Counted from the stretch's first letter, positions 49,421 to 62,640 are shown. The stretch is 64,000 nt of DNA from Ailurus styani (GCA_002007465.1 LNAC01000727.1:539788-603787), one strand, 5' to 3'. A program made the numbers and translations. The notes: generated by a model not told the origin, from the letters alone.

Positions 49421-50734
49421 ATTTTATTTTATGAATATTTGTCTTTCCTATTTATTCTGGAAGCTTAGAATTTTCTTTTAATATTATGCAAAATCTAAAT
49501 GGTGTTTGCTTGTCCATCTCAAGCAATGGTAGATTTTTTAAAACTACTTTGGCCTACCTGGTAGGTCATAACAATCAAACACAAAGAAATTGGATATTGA
49601 CTTGAGTTAGAGAACTGATCCTTAATTAGCGACTCATGAGACCAGGCTGTTACTGATTATAGCTTTCCAAGATCTGCCACTTACACTGTCTTAGCATGAG
49701 CACATTCGGTTGACATGTTAGCTTCTCTAAGTACTTCGCTTCAAATGAAATGCCGCCACTAACTGACCCAAACAAGCATCTACTTTGTATTCACATTGGC
49801 TGGTTCACTTCTTTAAAAGCTTCAGATTACGAATAACTCCAACTGAAACTGAAACCCATAAGATTCTTTTAGATTTTACCCCATGCCACGGTTGCTTCTT
49901 TCTTTCTTACAGTGAAAACTCTGGATCCCAACATCACTGTTAACGCCATTCAAACCTGTGCACAATATACACTCTGACTTGCATACTGAAAACAATACCC
50001 CTGAGCAACCTGCTAAAATTTCTTAGCAACGTTTATAGCATTATAAGGGCTCTCACTAAGAATGGACAGAATATTGTGCTCAACATTTATATGAATTAAT
50101 TTTCTTCCTGAGTAGTTATGCTATCATTTTATGGATAGAGTTCTTTTGTTTCCATTTATATTCGATTTCAAGTGTATTTATTCTGTTTTTAAAATACAGT
50201 GAGTATTTCCATGGTTCAGAGATCAAAACTATATAAAAAGATATACTCAGTAATAGTCTCACTCCCGTATTTATTCCTTCCACCCATTCCCGCTCACCCC
50301 GTTTGTATTTTCATTTTCTTCCGCTTTCTTAGTGCCAAAGCAAGCATACATATCATAATTATGTATTCTTATTTTCCCTGTGTTACCTAGAGGTCGCATG
50401 CTTTTTCCTAGAGATTCCACCCTTCCATTTTTATTTTTATGTCTTTTATTTTCCCTTTCACTTTTTTTACACTTATATTCAAGCTTTCAAACAGGAGTCA
50501 CTTACATTTAGGCATTAAAGAAATGACTCACTGAGATTTCAGTGCTCCAAAAACTGTTTCTCTCTACATCGTTTCATTTCTCCTAGCTTTACTTTTGAAA
50601 AATTTCAAACTTTCAGTGAAGTTAGGAAAGAAGTATAATGAACAGCTAAGTACTCCTCACCTAGATTTGGCAATTGTTGGTATTTTGCCAGTTTGGTTTC
50701 CCCTTTCTCCCTGTCTGTCCGCTCTGTCTCTACG

Positions 50735-50749
50735 TGTCTGTCTGTCTGT

Positions 50750-50789
<40 letters not shown>

Positions 50790-50804
50790 CTCTCTCTCTC
50801 TCTC
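50735..50804 (+). repeat. Compound microsatellite (TGTC)n(CA)n(CT)n
   Basis: TGTCTGTCTGTC, then about 17 CA units, then about nine CT units. Confidence 0.92.
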
Positions 50805-50883
50805 CCACACAATTATTCCTGAACAAGACTATTATGTAATTCATAGTCCATGGTCAATTTTTAAGTGTCTTTCATAGTTTTTT

Positions 50884-51077
50884 TAAATTTTATTTTATTT
50901 ATTTATTTGACAGAGAGAGACACAGTGAGAGAGGGAACACAAGCAGAGGGGGTGGGAAACGGAGAAGCAGGCTTCCCATGGAGCAGAGAGCCCGATGAGG
51001 GACTCGATCCCAGGACCCTGGGATCCTGACCTGAGCCGAAGGCAGACGCTTAACCAACTAAGCCACCCAGGTGCCCC
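50884..51077 (-). mobile_element. Carnivore SINE
   Basis: Reverse-complement full copy, ATTTATTTATTTGACAGAG tail to AAGCCACCCAGGTGCCCC head. CATAGTTTTT and TATAGCTTTT flank it. Confidence 0.92.
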
Positions 51078-52684
51078 TATAGCTTTTATTTTTGATAGAG
51101 AATCCAATGAGTGAAAACCATCATACTTGGCAATTTATTGTCTGTTATAATCTAGAGCACTTCCCAGCCTCTTATTATTTAATGATATTAATACATTAAT
51201 ACATTTTTAACATTGCAAGATAATCATTTACTAAAATATGCCAATCTATTTTTTGACAATCTATTTTTTCTGGCAATCTATTTCTGACAATCTATTTTTT
51301 CTGACTCTATCAATTATAACAATCATATATTTCCAAAACCAATATTTTTAAGACAGAGATTAAAATCATTCGATATGCCAAAAATAAGGAAGTTTGTGCC
51401 AAAATTAGGTCAATCAAGCATGGAGTAAATATAAGACAATTTTGTGTTCTTTTTTAGGGGTAGGGGCAACTTGGTGTTCTACAATAAATTCTGAGAACAA
51501 AATTCAAGTATTAAGTGTCAAAATTATATCACTGAGAATGCTGGGTAATAGGTGAATTACTTAAGAACTTTATGCTAAATTGTTTTATATTTATAACTGG
51601 ATCACCCCTCACATATGTAAGTTTAAAGGTGGTGCTGTCACCTTTAGTCCCCATCTTCCAGGATTATTTTGTACAACAGCACTCTATTCCTCTTCAGCAA
51701 TGAAGAAATGACTGTCCAGTTGCTGGGGGTGTTAACAGGCAGAGTACCTTCAGATGAAGAGCACTCTTCACACAAGACAGCACCCATTTTCTGCAGCCAG
51801 CCTCCCATGATTGATCAGAGGAGGGTATAATGACACACCTTCTTGCCCCAACCTCCAACTATTCTTCTGGGAAATCCCAACTTTAGAACCTTCCATATTG
51901 TTTCCTGAGCCTTCCATTGAGCCGACTGCCAACTCAGCACTCCTCCCTACCCCAATCTGTCTCCTCCTTTTCCTTTCTACAATATTCATTCTAAGAATTA
52001 ATTGGTGTAATAATGCTCTTACAGAAAAATAATCTAATCTGAGGTCAAAAATGCACCCAGTTGCCACACTGTCTTAAAGTCTCTTCCCTGACTTAATATT
52101 TCTACAGATTATAGGAGATACTTTCTTTTAGAATATTCCACAGTTCTGATCTGCCTAATGTGTCCTTGTGATTAGAACAAGGTTATGCATTTTGTCAAGT
52201 GAATAAAGGAAGGGCTGATGTTTGCTTTTTGTTGTACCCTATTGGGTGGCACTTGAGGTTGATGTGTTCCATTACTGATGGGGATAATTTTGCACTTCAT
52301 CAATATGGCAAGTACCAGATTTTTCTACCTGAAAGTTATTTTTATTATTCTTTTAGCCATTGCGAAGTATTTTGGTAAGGATATTTTGTGACTATATGAA
52401 TATTCCATTCAAATCTCCAAATTTATCATTAGTCTTAGCACTTATTTTTCTTTCTTGCCTGAATTATTTATGATGATGATGGATTGCGAATGCTGATTTT
52501 TGTCATTTTCATCTTTTTTTTTCAAATATATTAGCTGGCATTCTGCAAGGAAGTTTTTCCACTTCATTGTTCATTTATTCACATCAGTATAAATTCATGG
52601 ATTTCTATTATAAATAATCCATTATTATAACAGGGATAGCAACTCCTAGGCTCTCTCACGAGGCAAAAAATATGAATAAATACA
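51078..52684. other. Gene-free stretch
   Basis: Nothing recognised. A local repeat of GACAATCTATTTTTTC-type units lies at 51240-51305. Confidence 0.45.
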
Positions 52685-52885
52685 TTGCATTGTGTGAGGT
52701 TTAGGTTCTTCCACTTAGCTGCCTATAACATTGGGCAAATTATGTAAATTCTTAGGCCTTGTTATTCTTACATAAAAATCGCCACCACCAGTTTGGTGCT
52801 TTTATGAGAATTAAATGTGTTAAGATATGTAAAGCATTTAAACCATGCCTGGAATTTAATAAATGCTATGTATGTGTTATCATGT
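52685..52885 (+). mobile_element. MIR SINE remnant
   Basis: CATTGGGCAAATTATGTAAATTC, GTGTTAAGATATGTAAAGCATT and CATGCCTGGAATTTAATAAATGC follow the MIR order on the plus strand. Confidence 0.75.
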
Positions 52886-53019
52886 ACTATTGTACACATA
52901 GTTTCTTTCTGCTTCTTCCTGTATATAGGAATATTCTCTGTCTATCTTGTCTGGTGCTCTTCATGGAATTCTTATGTCAGAACTCTGTATAACAATTTAT
53001 AATTATTATTTTAATAATA

Positions 53020-53185
53020 ATAACAATTAGATAGCATTTACAAGCTGTTTACCACAGAGCAGTTACTGTGTGAAATCCCTTACATGCACTATCTCACATC
53101 ATTCTCAGAACTAGTCTGGTATGTGGTAAAACTATCACCATTTTACAACTGCAAACAAGTAGTGACGAAGAAATGTACTCAAGTG
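53020..53185 (-). mobile_element. MIR SINE remnant
   Basis: CAGTTACTGTGTGAAATCCCTTACATGCACTATCTCACATC and CACCATTTTACAACTGCAAAC follow reverse-complement MIR. Confidence 0.7.
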
Positions 53186-53189
53186 GTAG

Positions 53190-55384
53190 TTCTCATAACT
53201 ACAGGATTTTTGTCTCTTTATGTATAAATGTAAAATATTTTTTTCTGCCTAGGTAATATTTTCCCGAGAAAAGGCAAAGAAACTCCCAAGACATTTAAAT
53301 ATTAGTATCTTTTAATTATTAATGTCTGATATGAAACTAAGTATATGTTTATGTTTTAGGAATCCCCCACCTAAAAACGTCTTTCTCTAAATGTTTGCCT
53401 GCTCTTCTTTTCTGTTTATCACTTTTTATATGTGTGCTTCTTTTTTTACCATATTATATATCTGGAATCTGTTCTACACATCTCTTCTATTTTTATATAT
53501 TTTTTCCTTATTATACTTTTACTCTAAATTTTAGAAGGTTTCTGAATTTGTTCCCCTAGCTTACCTCATATTAGTGTTTATCTGCCTTTAATGAATCTTT
53601 ACATTTGGAAATCAACTCTTTCATGACAAATATGTATTTTCTCTTTCCAGATTTCACCATTCGAATGTATGCTTGTTATACTTTTCTAAATTATGTGGCT
53701 TTTAAACATTAGCAAGTTAAAAACATGTCTGAAAGTGTCGTCCTTGTCTTATAATAGAATATACATTCTATTCTATAATAGAATAGAATAAAAGCATATT
53801 TCAAAATATGGAGTCATTCTGAGCCCTCAGATTGATGTCCTGATTTGGAATAAATAACTCTTTTCATGTAGTTCTATCCTTAAAAAGATTGATCTATACA
53901 TACCCAGTACTGAGACTAGAGATTTATTCTATCAGAATTTACATGTGTTCATATGTAAACCTCTTAAACACAGATAACTTAAAGAAAAATATTGAGATTT
54001 CCCTCATATTTAGTTTGCCTAATTAGGAATATCCATTATTATCAGGGGGGACAATGTGGTAGGCAAAGCTAGCTGTTTCTAATACCATGTAAAAGACTTT
54101 ATGCACATGGTCATTGACGTTCTACTTCAGGTTCCTCTGTCTTCTTCCTAAGTGAGATTTTCTTTCTTATACAAAGAATCCTAAGCTATTGGGTGTTCTT
54201 TCATCCTAACTTTTTGTAGATAGGTCAGCAAACAACACTCTCCAGGTTCTTATAGGAGATACTTGGTATCTCAACCATATTCCTTTGCATTAATCAATAT
54301 GTTCGCACAAAGAAATGGTGGAGATAAGTGAATATACATTTCTAAATATGCTTCCAAAGGAGCCTATATTTAACACAAAAGTAAATAAGAATATAAAAAA
54401 GTAAAGAGAAATTGGGTGAATATGTGCAAACATAGAGTAGCACACATTTTATATTTATCAACTGTGTTCTACTGACATCTAGGAGTTGATTTTTCTAGGA
54501 CCACAGAGATTCAGAGTGGTTATTTGACTTTATCATTGAATTCAATAATGAACTTCATTGTAGTAAAAGTAATAACATAATAATAATAATGATGATAACA
54601 ATGTGTTTCTTATATTTTTCAGAGTATGGAATATTCTTCCAGTTTGTTAGGGAAAATCTAGTAGATTCCATGAAAAGGTATCTCTGGCATTATTATTGTT
54701 TTAAATTAAATACTCCAGTAAGATCACAGAGTTCAAATTAAAAAAAAAATTTTTTTCATGAAAATGTCATTTCATGAATCAAATGAAACCTCCTCATTTC
54801 TCTCTTTTTTTCTGTGAATTCAGGGTATAAATTTGAAACCATGGGGGAAATATTTCATGCTTTAAAATGAAGTCTTAAAAGTTTAATAAGTATTAATGTA
54901 AAAGAGAAAGTTAAATTTACGTACACCTGGTATTTCAGAGTTTTAAACTATTTGCTTTTTATCAAAAGCATCATGAAACTAAGTAATAAATTTTTGGCTT
55001 TTAGTGGTGAAGCATCTTTTGCATGAAAATGAGAAGAATCCCTCATGGAAAATAATAGGTTTGGGGCAGAAGGTATCAATGGAGAATTCAAGGTTAAGGG
55101 AGAATGCTATGATCTGCTGAATGTCAATACAGCAAAGGTAAACTTATTTATCTGGAGCAGGTCAGAGTTTGTCAATAAAAATGCTATTTCTTGCCATAGA
55201 GATTGTTTACAAAGGGTAATTGAAGATTTCATGAGTAAAATAGCTTTGAGGATGAGACAACTGATTCTCATTAATGGCCCAAAGAATGGTTCAGATGTGG
55301 TGAAACAAAGCAGATCTCTTCATTGCCTCTGAAGGCATGTCTAAAACCAGAAGTCAACAAATTACTCACATTGGCCCTGAGAAT
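53190..55384. other. Gene-free stretch upstream of a KRTAP6-like gene
   Basis: AT-rich; a palindrome-like TATTCTATAATAGAATAGAATA lies near 53770. No gene seen. Confidence 0.45.
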
Positions 55385-55386
55385 TA

Positions 55387-55439
55387 GCCAATGACATGAC
55401 CCGTGTTGTGGACGACGCCCACTCTGAAAGCATATAAAA
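55387..55439 (+). promoter_or_regulatory. Proximal promoter of KRTAP6-like gene at 55531
   Basis: TATAAAAGG at 55433-55439 and ATTAGCCAATGACATGACC at 55385-55403, a CCAAT box in the same context as the paralogues. The farther homeodomain/AP-1-like half of the shared block is less well kept here. Confidence 0.78.
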
Positions 55440-55530
55440 GGCCTCTCTGCAGAGGGGAAATATCCACAGCAAAGTGACACTTCTCACCTTCTCTACCCAA
55501 GGACAACCTCAACAACCAACAACCAACACC

Positions 55531-55809
55531 ATGTGTGGCAGTTACTACGGAGGCTGTGGCTATGGACGCTGTGGCTATGGAGGCTGTGGCTACGGAGGCT
55601 GTGGCTATGGACGCTGCGGCTATGGAGGCTGCGGCTATGGAGGCTGCGGCTATGGAGGCTGTGGCTACGGAGGCTGTGGCTATGGAAGCTGTGGCTATGG
55701 AGGCTATGGCTATGGAGGACTGGGCTGTGGCTATGGCTCCAGCTATGGCTGTGGCTTCCGCAGGCTGGGCTGTGGCTATGGCTGTGGCTCTGGCTTTGGT
55801 TGCTACTAA
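55531..55809 (+). CDS. KRTAP6: KRTAP6-like protein with expanded CGYGG repeats
   Basis: A 92-residue protein. After MCGSYYGG come ten five-residue CGYGx units (x is R, G or S) and one YGYGG unit, then LGCGYGSSYGCGFRRLG and a short end GCGSGFGCY. Compared with the gene at 47623 the N-terminal array is about twice as long and the SRSLCG module is missing, so the two changes nearly cancel in length. The array has a 15-bp DNA period of TGTGGCTATGGAGGC type, which is prone to slippage. A TATA box lies 98 bp before ATG, with CCAAT upstream and AATAAA 283 bp after the stop. The leader carries an extra CAACCAA repeat just before the start. The role should be the same as the other KRTAP6-like proteins: hair matrix, single exon. 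Confidence 0.95.
   Translation: MCGSYYGGCGYGRCGYGGCGYGGCGYGRCGYGGCGYGGCGYGGCGYGGCGYGSCGYGGYGYGGLGCGYGSSYGCGFRRLGCGYGCGSGFGCY
55555..55719 (+). repeat. 15-bp coding minisatellite (CGYGx units)
   Basis: Eleven units of TGTGGCTATGGAGGC type in the KRTAP6-like gene, varying at synonymous sites and at the fifth residue. The 15-bp period keeps the frame, so copy number can change without breaking the protein. Confidence 0.88.
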
Positions 55810-56091
55810 TTGAGGTCGCCGTGGGAGACTCTCACCGTCCACACCTTCATTTAATGACTCAGCAGTTCTGAACCACACAAATTTTTTTGCCTTACCCCCC
55901 AAGAGATGTTTATTCTACCCTACACTGCAAACTTCTGATACGATTTGGTAAATGTCTGATATCTGGAACTGATACCACTTGATATCTGGAAGAATATGAA
56001 ATTCAACCTGTGAATTCTTGTTCCAACAAGATGATGTTGGTATAGCTCTTATTTTTGTAATTTTATGCTAAATTTGCTTCTCTCTTTTCCT

Positions 56092-56097
56092 AATAAA
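56092..56097 (+). promoter_or_regulatory. Poly(A) signal of gene at 55531
   Basis: AATAAA in TTTTCCTAATAAATCTAAA, 283 bp past the stop, which agrees with the 3' UTR length of the paralogues. Confidence 0.78.
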
Positions 56098-57229
56098 TCT
56101 AAATTTCCTCATCAATATGAAAGACAGAACTTGTTTAATTTATTATGCAGAGTTTGATTTTGATTTTTTGGGTTATTAATAGGGTAACAATTAATTTTCT
56201 TTGGGAAATAATTTTCCTCAGTATTCATCTTGTGTTTGCTGTACTGATTCCAATATTTGTGACTACAGAAAAATCTGTGACCTTTGTAAATTTTAGGTTT
56301 TTGTCTAGTAAAGAGAGGGAAACATATTTTTTTCTTATAATAATTTTAGCTCTTTATGTTTCTTGCTTTATAGATTTCTACAGTTTCTTAATTAGTACTT
56401 CAGGCTGCTTTTTTTTTTTTTTCTTTTGGCTGCTTTTAATCTCAATAGGGACTTGGCATGTTGGGCAGAAGTTGACTTCCCTTATGTGGCCAGAGATCTA
56501 TGAGTGCTGATATTGTCAATAATTTTCATTTATAGTGCTTAGATAGGATATATGGGATTTTGTGTGCCAAACCTACAGTGCAGAAAGCCCTAGATGAATT
56601 CTCTCCACTGAAATCCACACAGAACCTTAGCTTGACGTATACCTAGTTGCTCACAGGCCCTATCAACCATTCAGATCAGGCAAAGAAAATTGTATTTAGG
56701 AACTGAGGGGAAAATAATATGGTTCAAAGTTGCCCAGTTGCTCTATCCAAAAGATTTAGGATCTGCCATAGATATGGGTTAATATCAATATTTCAGCAAG
56801 TTATTTGACACTAATTTTTATGACATAATAGACATAATAGACAGGACATATTATTTGACATAATAGACAGGAGATATTGCAGCCTGAGAAAATATTATAT
56901 GAATGTAGCTGAATGTATAAAATTTTACCTTCTGCCTTCAGGCTTCTTTAGCTTTGGTATATATCACATATTCAGCCATGACTCTGAGATACCAGTTGTA
57001 GCGGGGATGAAGCTTACCAGGCTAATCTCCTGCTAACAGAAAACAAGAACAACAAATAACAATCTCTCAAGATTTTTAACACAACATAATATTCAAAATG
57101 TCCAAGATAAAATATAAAATCGTTTGATTTTGAAATCCAATGTGTGAAACCTAGTGTATGAAAACCTAGTAATTGTGATCAATTCTCAAGGGGGAAGAAA
57201 ACTGAGACATACCCCACTCTGGCATATAT
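56098..57229. other. Gene-free stretch
   Basis: Downstream flank of the gene at 55531. A locally repeated TTTGACATAATAGACAGGA-type unit occurs at 56807-56875. Confidence 0.45.
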
Positions 57230-58022
57230 GCTAAAATGGCCCGTATTTTCCCCACCTACTGATATTCACACCTTTGCGTTACCCCTCCCACTTCTGTGTG
57301 ACAGGACCTGTGGCATCTTCTAATCAATAAAGTGTAAATGGGCAATACGATATTACTTTCATGACTATGTTGCATAAGACATAATGTCCATCTTTCTTAC
57401 ATAGTTTCTTCTTTGCAGGCTGTGATTAAGCATACAGCTATGTTGTATGCTGTCTAATGGAGACCCACTTGGGAAGGAATTGATAACGGACTCCGGCTAA
57501 TAGCCAGCAAGAAACTGAGACCCTAGGGGCACCTTGGTAGCTCAGTTCTTTAAACATTCAACTCTTAATTTCAGCGAAGGTCATGATCTCTGGGTTGTGA
57601 GATCAAGCCCATGTCAGGCTCTGCATGCACTAAGTACCGAATCTGCTTAGGATTCTCTCTCTCCTTCTCTCTCTGTCACTCCCTCCTTCATGTGAACTCT
57701 CTGTCAAAAAAAAAAAAAAAAAAAAAAAAAGGAAAGTAACTGAGGCCCTCAGAGCCACAACCCAGGAGTCACTGAGTTATGCCAACAACCATGTGGACTC
57801 AGAATTTGGTCCCTCCCAAGTCAATCTTTGAGTCTATCCTGGGTTTTAGACCCAGCTGACACCTTGACAATAGTCTTGTGAGAAATCTTTAAGCAGCAGA
57901 GCCATATGCCTAGAGCGTAAGTTATGCCTAGAGAAGAGACTAACAAAAAATGTGAAATAATAAATGTGTGATTTTTAAATTGTTCAGTTTGTGGTAACAA
58001 CAATAGATAAACTATTATAGAT
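57230..58022 (+). mobile_element. Ancient interspersed repeat, possibly an LTR, split by a SINE
   Basis: AGACCCAGCTGACACCTTGACAATAG and TGAAATAATAAATGTGTGATTTTTAAATTG resemble the 3' part of an old mammalian LTR or similar repeat (MaLR-like). I cannot name the family with certainty. No coding region is seen. Confidence 0.35.
57526..57730 (+). mobile_element. Carnivore SINE with long poly(A)
   Basis: GGGGCACCTTGGTAGCTCAG head, CT-rich tract and a pure A run of about 25 bases. Inserted in an older repeat; GAAACTGAGACCCT and GTAACTGAGGCCCT flank it. Confidence 0.9.
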
Positions 58023-58024
58023 AC

Positions 58025-58108
58025 AGGGCTTGATCTCATGACCCTGAGATCATGACCTGAGCTGAAATCAAGAGTCAGACTCAAGTCTCTGAGTCACCCA
58101 GGTGCCCC
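58025..58108 (-). mobile_element. Truncated carnivore SINE
   Basis: Only the head half is present (GATCATGACCTGAGCTGAAATC to CACCCAGGTGCCCC, reverse complement). The CT-rich and tail parts are absent. Confidence 0.82.
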
Positions 58109-61100
58109 TAAGCAACTTTCTAACTATGACCCATAGGGTCAAGATAAATATTGAATGAAAAGAAAAGGGGGGGAAGATATTTTCAACAGAGAAATAGAAA
58201 TGTAAAAAGTACCAAATGAAAAGTCTGCAACTAAAAAGTACAATATCTTGAAATTTTAAAAAAAGATCCTTTGAATGGATTCAATAGCAGAACTGAGATA
58301 TCAGAGGAAAGAGTCAGAAAATCTGATGATAAATCAGGAGAAATTATTGAATGCAAAAAAAAAAAAAAGGTAATCCAACCTAAAGCTATGAATAAAAAGT
58401 CTCAGGAATTTATGGGACACACCAACATTTCTAACATTCATAGCACTAGAATCTCAAATGCAGGGCGATACGGATTGACACAGAAATCATTTTTAAAGAA
58501 ATAATGGTTGACGTTTTCTCAAATTTGGTAAAATTCACACATTTAGAGAGTCAAAAATTTGTAAATCCCAATTAGAAAAAACTGAAAAAATTATGTCTAT
58601 ATGCAAACGAACCAAAGTGAGTTTGCTCCTTGATAAGTCAGAAACTGCACCAAGTCAAGTTGTCACACAAGGAAACTGATTTGCAATAAATACAGGGATC
58701 ACGAGGAATGGCTTCAAAGCCATGATACCCCAAGAGAGGGTGAACGGATTCCTTTTGTTTAGGGTTATGATGAATATTTAGATAGGAAAGTCTTGTCATG
58801 TATGGAGAGCTGGGTATGAGATTGCATATACACCATAAGGAAACATGCCTATACATACACTGTATGCTATGTAAATTAGACTGACTCTCCTCCCTGGGCA
58901 GAGATATTAGTATTATAATGAGGTAAAGGTGATTGTAGGTCATTCCAGAGATCCATCATGGTCCATCTGCATAAGTACTAATCGGGTTTAGCTTAAAGAT
59001 TCTGGATGGTCCAGAGAGATAGGAAATTTTGTCAGGGCAGTTGCCGTCACCTGGGGTGGCCTTGGGTTTCATTTGTCTGAGTTAAGGGGAAAGCCTGAAA
59101 GAAGAGCTTCAGGACGAACATTTAAGACAAAGGCTAGTGAGTACCAGAAGGTGGTACAGTACAAGCCAGGTCTTAGGGTCTAGCTGGTGACACACAGACA
59201 TCATAAACAAAAAAGAGAAAAATTCTTGGAAGCAGTTAGAGATAAATAATATGTTACATATAGGAAATGATGATTCAAATTACTGTGGATTTTTTGGTCA
59301 GAAACAGAGTCCAAAAGACAGTGGAAAATATACCTAATGTGCTGATAGAAAAGAATCCCACTTTGTATTCTTAACAGTATGCTTTAGGAGCAAAAGTGAA
59401 CTAAACACTTTCTCACTTAAAGGAAAACTAAGAGAATTTGTGTCCAGGAGATTTTTTCTAAAAGGTACATTAAAGGAAATTTTTCAGGCTAAAGGAAAAT
59501 AATACTAAAATGATAGCTGGAATTTCAGAAATAAAGGGAAAGCAATAGCAAGTTTTATACATTTGGGTGAATAAAATAGATTACACTTTCCCTCTTAAAT
59601 TCTTTAAAATATGTATAACTACTAAAAGCAAGTGTTAAAATATTGAATGAGTGGGTTTCAAGGTACGTTAACATAATATATATATATATATATATAATAA
59701 ATGTAATACGAGAAGGCAATGGTCTTGGGACATTTAGGCTTGTAAGGCTTACACCTTTTACTTAAAGTAGTAAAGTATGAACTCTAAGAATGCTGTGAAA
59801 TATTAGTTATGTATATTGCAACCCCAAGATTAACCACCAAAAATATAGAGATATAGCAAAAGGTCACTAGATAAATTAAAATCTAATATCAAAAAACTCT
59901 AATAATACAAAGTAGGCTGTGAAATAGAATTAAGAAATGGAAAACAGAAACAAATAGTAAAATGATAGAACTAATTCCAACCATATCAATAATTAAATAT
60001 CCAAATAATCAATAAAAAGATAGAGATTGTCAAATTCACTAAAATTAGACACATCTATATATTATTTATAAGCAAGCCACATCAAATATAAGTGTGTATG
60101 TGTTTGTGTCTAAGAGAGAATTTAAAGGGATGCTAAAAATATTTTGAAGTGAATGAAAATCGAAATAGAAGTTACCAAAATTTGTGAGATGTCAATCAAA
60201 GAGTGGTTGAAGGGAGTTGATAGCAGTCAATTTTATATTGAAAAAGAAGAAAATTCTCAAATCAGTAATCAAGATTCCTCTAAAATAATTAGCAGAGCAG
60301 TACGAAAAGAGGAAGGGAGAATAATACAGCTAATAACTGGAATCAGTATAATTTTAAACAAAAGATAGAGAAAAATATGAAGCCAAAAACTGATTCTATG
60401 AAAATTCCAAATAAATTGATAAATCCGTAACAAGATTCACAAAGAAACCAAAGAAACAAAAGAAGACCCATTTAACAACATGAGTCATAAAATAGGGACA
60501 TCACTACAGACCCAGTAATCATCTCAAAAACAATAAGGAAACACAGGGAACAATGTGTTCATAAGTTTGACCACTTAGATGAAATAGACCTGTTCCTTAA
60601 AAGGCAGAAAATTCCCAAAAACTTGATCAAAAGGGAACATCAACTGAGTAGCCACATAACTCGTGGGAAAATACATTTTGTGATTAGCATCTTTCCAAAA
60701 AAAGAAAACTCCTAGTTTATGTAATTTCACTGATCAATTCCACCAAACATGAAAGGAAGAAATAATACTAGTTATGTGGAATCTCTCCAGAAAAGAGAGA
60801 GAATAAGAAAAAGAGGAGGGAATATATCTCCATTTATTTTATGAAATCAGCATTACCCTGATCCCAAATCTAGCAACTCGGATGTCAGAAGGGTTCCCAC
60901 CATTCTCTAACTGATAAGCAGGACTCACTATGCCTAGATTGCATAAACAATGTGTTTTTTGCTAAACACACGTTTTCATTCTGGGAGTCTCTAATGGGGT
61001 ACCTTGAGCAGAAATATCACGCATAGAAAGCTTTGTTTCTGTTGCTGGGGGGAGAGCGAGCTCTGTGTGGCCCCTCTGGGAGGGAGAGAGCATCACAACA

Positions 61101-61373
61101 TCTTCACATGGATACCTCCAGAATCTGCCTGGTTCTTTTTCCCTTATCTAGCATAGTTATCATTACTAATTTGCTATAATAAATCTTAGCCAATAGCTCA
61201 CATATATGTTGCGTCCCATGAGTCCTTAGCAAATTTCCAAAACTGTGAACAGTCTTGGGGACCTCCAACACAATATGGCCTTCTGGAAAAGGCAAAAGTG
61301 TAGATAGATTGAAGAATCACTTATTTATAAGGTTTAGCAGTAAGAGAAAGGCTTGATTGTGAAGGGGTTTGGG
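58109..61373. other. Gene-free stretch, partly old L1
   Basis: About 60000-60880 has plus-strand L1 ORF2 phrases (CTGGAATCAGTATAATTTTAAAC, TTAGATGAAATAGACCTGTTCC). A TA repeat sits at 59675-59696. The rest is unrecognised. Confidence 0.5.
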
Positions 61374-61979
61374 AAAAGCATGAGGGACTTCCACAGTGTT
61401 TTCCAGAGTGGCTGCACCAGTTTGCATTCCCACCCAACCGTGGAAGAGGGTTCCCCTTTCTCCACATCCTCATCAACATCTGTTATTTCCTGTGTTGTTA
61501 ACTTTAGCCATTCTGCAGGTTTGAGGTGATACCCCCTTGTAGTTTTTCTTTGTATTTCCCTGATGTGAGTGATGTGGAGCGTCTTTTCTTGCCATTTGCC
61601 ATGGTATGGATAGAGCTGGGTGTGTGATGCTAAGCGAAATAAGTCAATCACAGAAAGACAAACACCATATGATTTCACTCATACGTGGAATTCAAGAAAC
61701 GAAACAGATGAACAGATGGGAGAGGGAAAGTGAGAGACAAACCATAAAACAGACTCTTAACTACAGAGAATAAACTGAGGGTTGCTGAAGGGGGAGTGGA
61801 CAGGGGATGGGTTAAAGATGTGACTGGTATTAAGGAGGGCATCTGTCGTGGTGAGCACTAGGTGTTAAGTGTAAGTGACGAATCATGAAATTCTATCCTA
61901 CTGAAACTAATACTACACTATATGTTAGCTAACTGGAATTTAAATAAAAACTTGAAACTACAAAAAAAAAGCATGAGGG
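61374..61979 (+). mobile_element. Twin-primed L1 insertion with target-site duplication
   Basis: 61387-61590 is L1 ORF2 on the minus strand (CAGAGTGGCTGCACCAGTTTGC). From about 61591 the sequence is later L1 ORF2/3' UTR on the plus strand, ending AACTGGAATTTAAATAAAAAC and a short A-tail. The two pieces meet with a few hundred bases of L1 missing between them. GCATGAGGG after an A-run flanks both ends (61378-61386, 61971-61979). Confidence 0.93.
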
Positions 61980-62422
61980 GTTTTGGAGGAAGAATGATGG
62001 CACTGTTTTGTGTCTTGATTTTGATGGTTGTACCACAACACTATGCATTTTTCAAAGTCACGGAGCTATACACTAAGGGAGTGCATTTTTTGGTCTGTAA
62101 TTTAAAAATAAAACATTAAAAAATAATAATAAATAAATAAAACATTTAAAAAAAGATTTGGGGAGGCACGGAACTTTGCAGATGATGGTTTGTGAAGGGA
62201 AAAGATATGCAGAATATTTACCATGAGCCTAGCAACAATAAACGAATGGACAAATGCTACCCCGTTTAGTTTAAAAACTCCCAGCAACAGAGACATAATT
62301 GAACCGGTAGAGCAACTGAAGTAGAAACAGCAAAGGAATATATGTCAAAAACAGATTATTGCAACCTTTCTTGGAATGAAGCAAATACAACATTTTTTAA
62401 ATAAAATAAAATAAAAAACTCT
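61980..62422. other. Gene-free stretch
   Basis: Nothing recognised except an AATAATAAATAAATAAAAC run near 62120. Confidence 0.4.
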
Positions 62423-62640
62423 GGGGAGCCTGGGTGGCTCAGTGGGCTAAGCCTCCAGCTGCTGATTTCAGCTCCGGTCATGGTCTCAGGGACCTGGAAT
62501 AGAGTCAGAATCAGGCTCTGGACTCAGCAGGGAATCTGCTTGAGGATTCCTTCTCCCTCCGCCCCTCCCCCCACAATTTCGCTTAGGTGCACACTCTCTC
62601 TCAAATAAATAAATCCTTAAAATAAATAAATAAAATAAAT
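62423..62640 (+). mobile_element. Carnivore SINE
   Basis: GGGGAGCCTGGGTGGCTCAG head, a diverged middle with CCCCTCCCCCCAC, and an AAATAAATAAATCC tail followed by further AAATAAAT units. It lies just past the 3' end of the minus-strand KRTAP6-like gene. Confidence 0.9.

Larger units (their letters stand above)
48160..50883. other. Gene-free stretch with SINEs and a microsatellite
   Basis: Downstream flank of the gene at 47623. Only the two SINEs and the compound microsatellite listed separately are recognised. Confidence 0.45.

Noticed and set aside
61334..61678. 114-codon minus-strand frame
   Set aside because: Part of the twin-primed L1 (ORF2 fragment with HTQLYPYHGK-like inverted junction), not a host gene.
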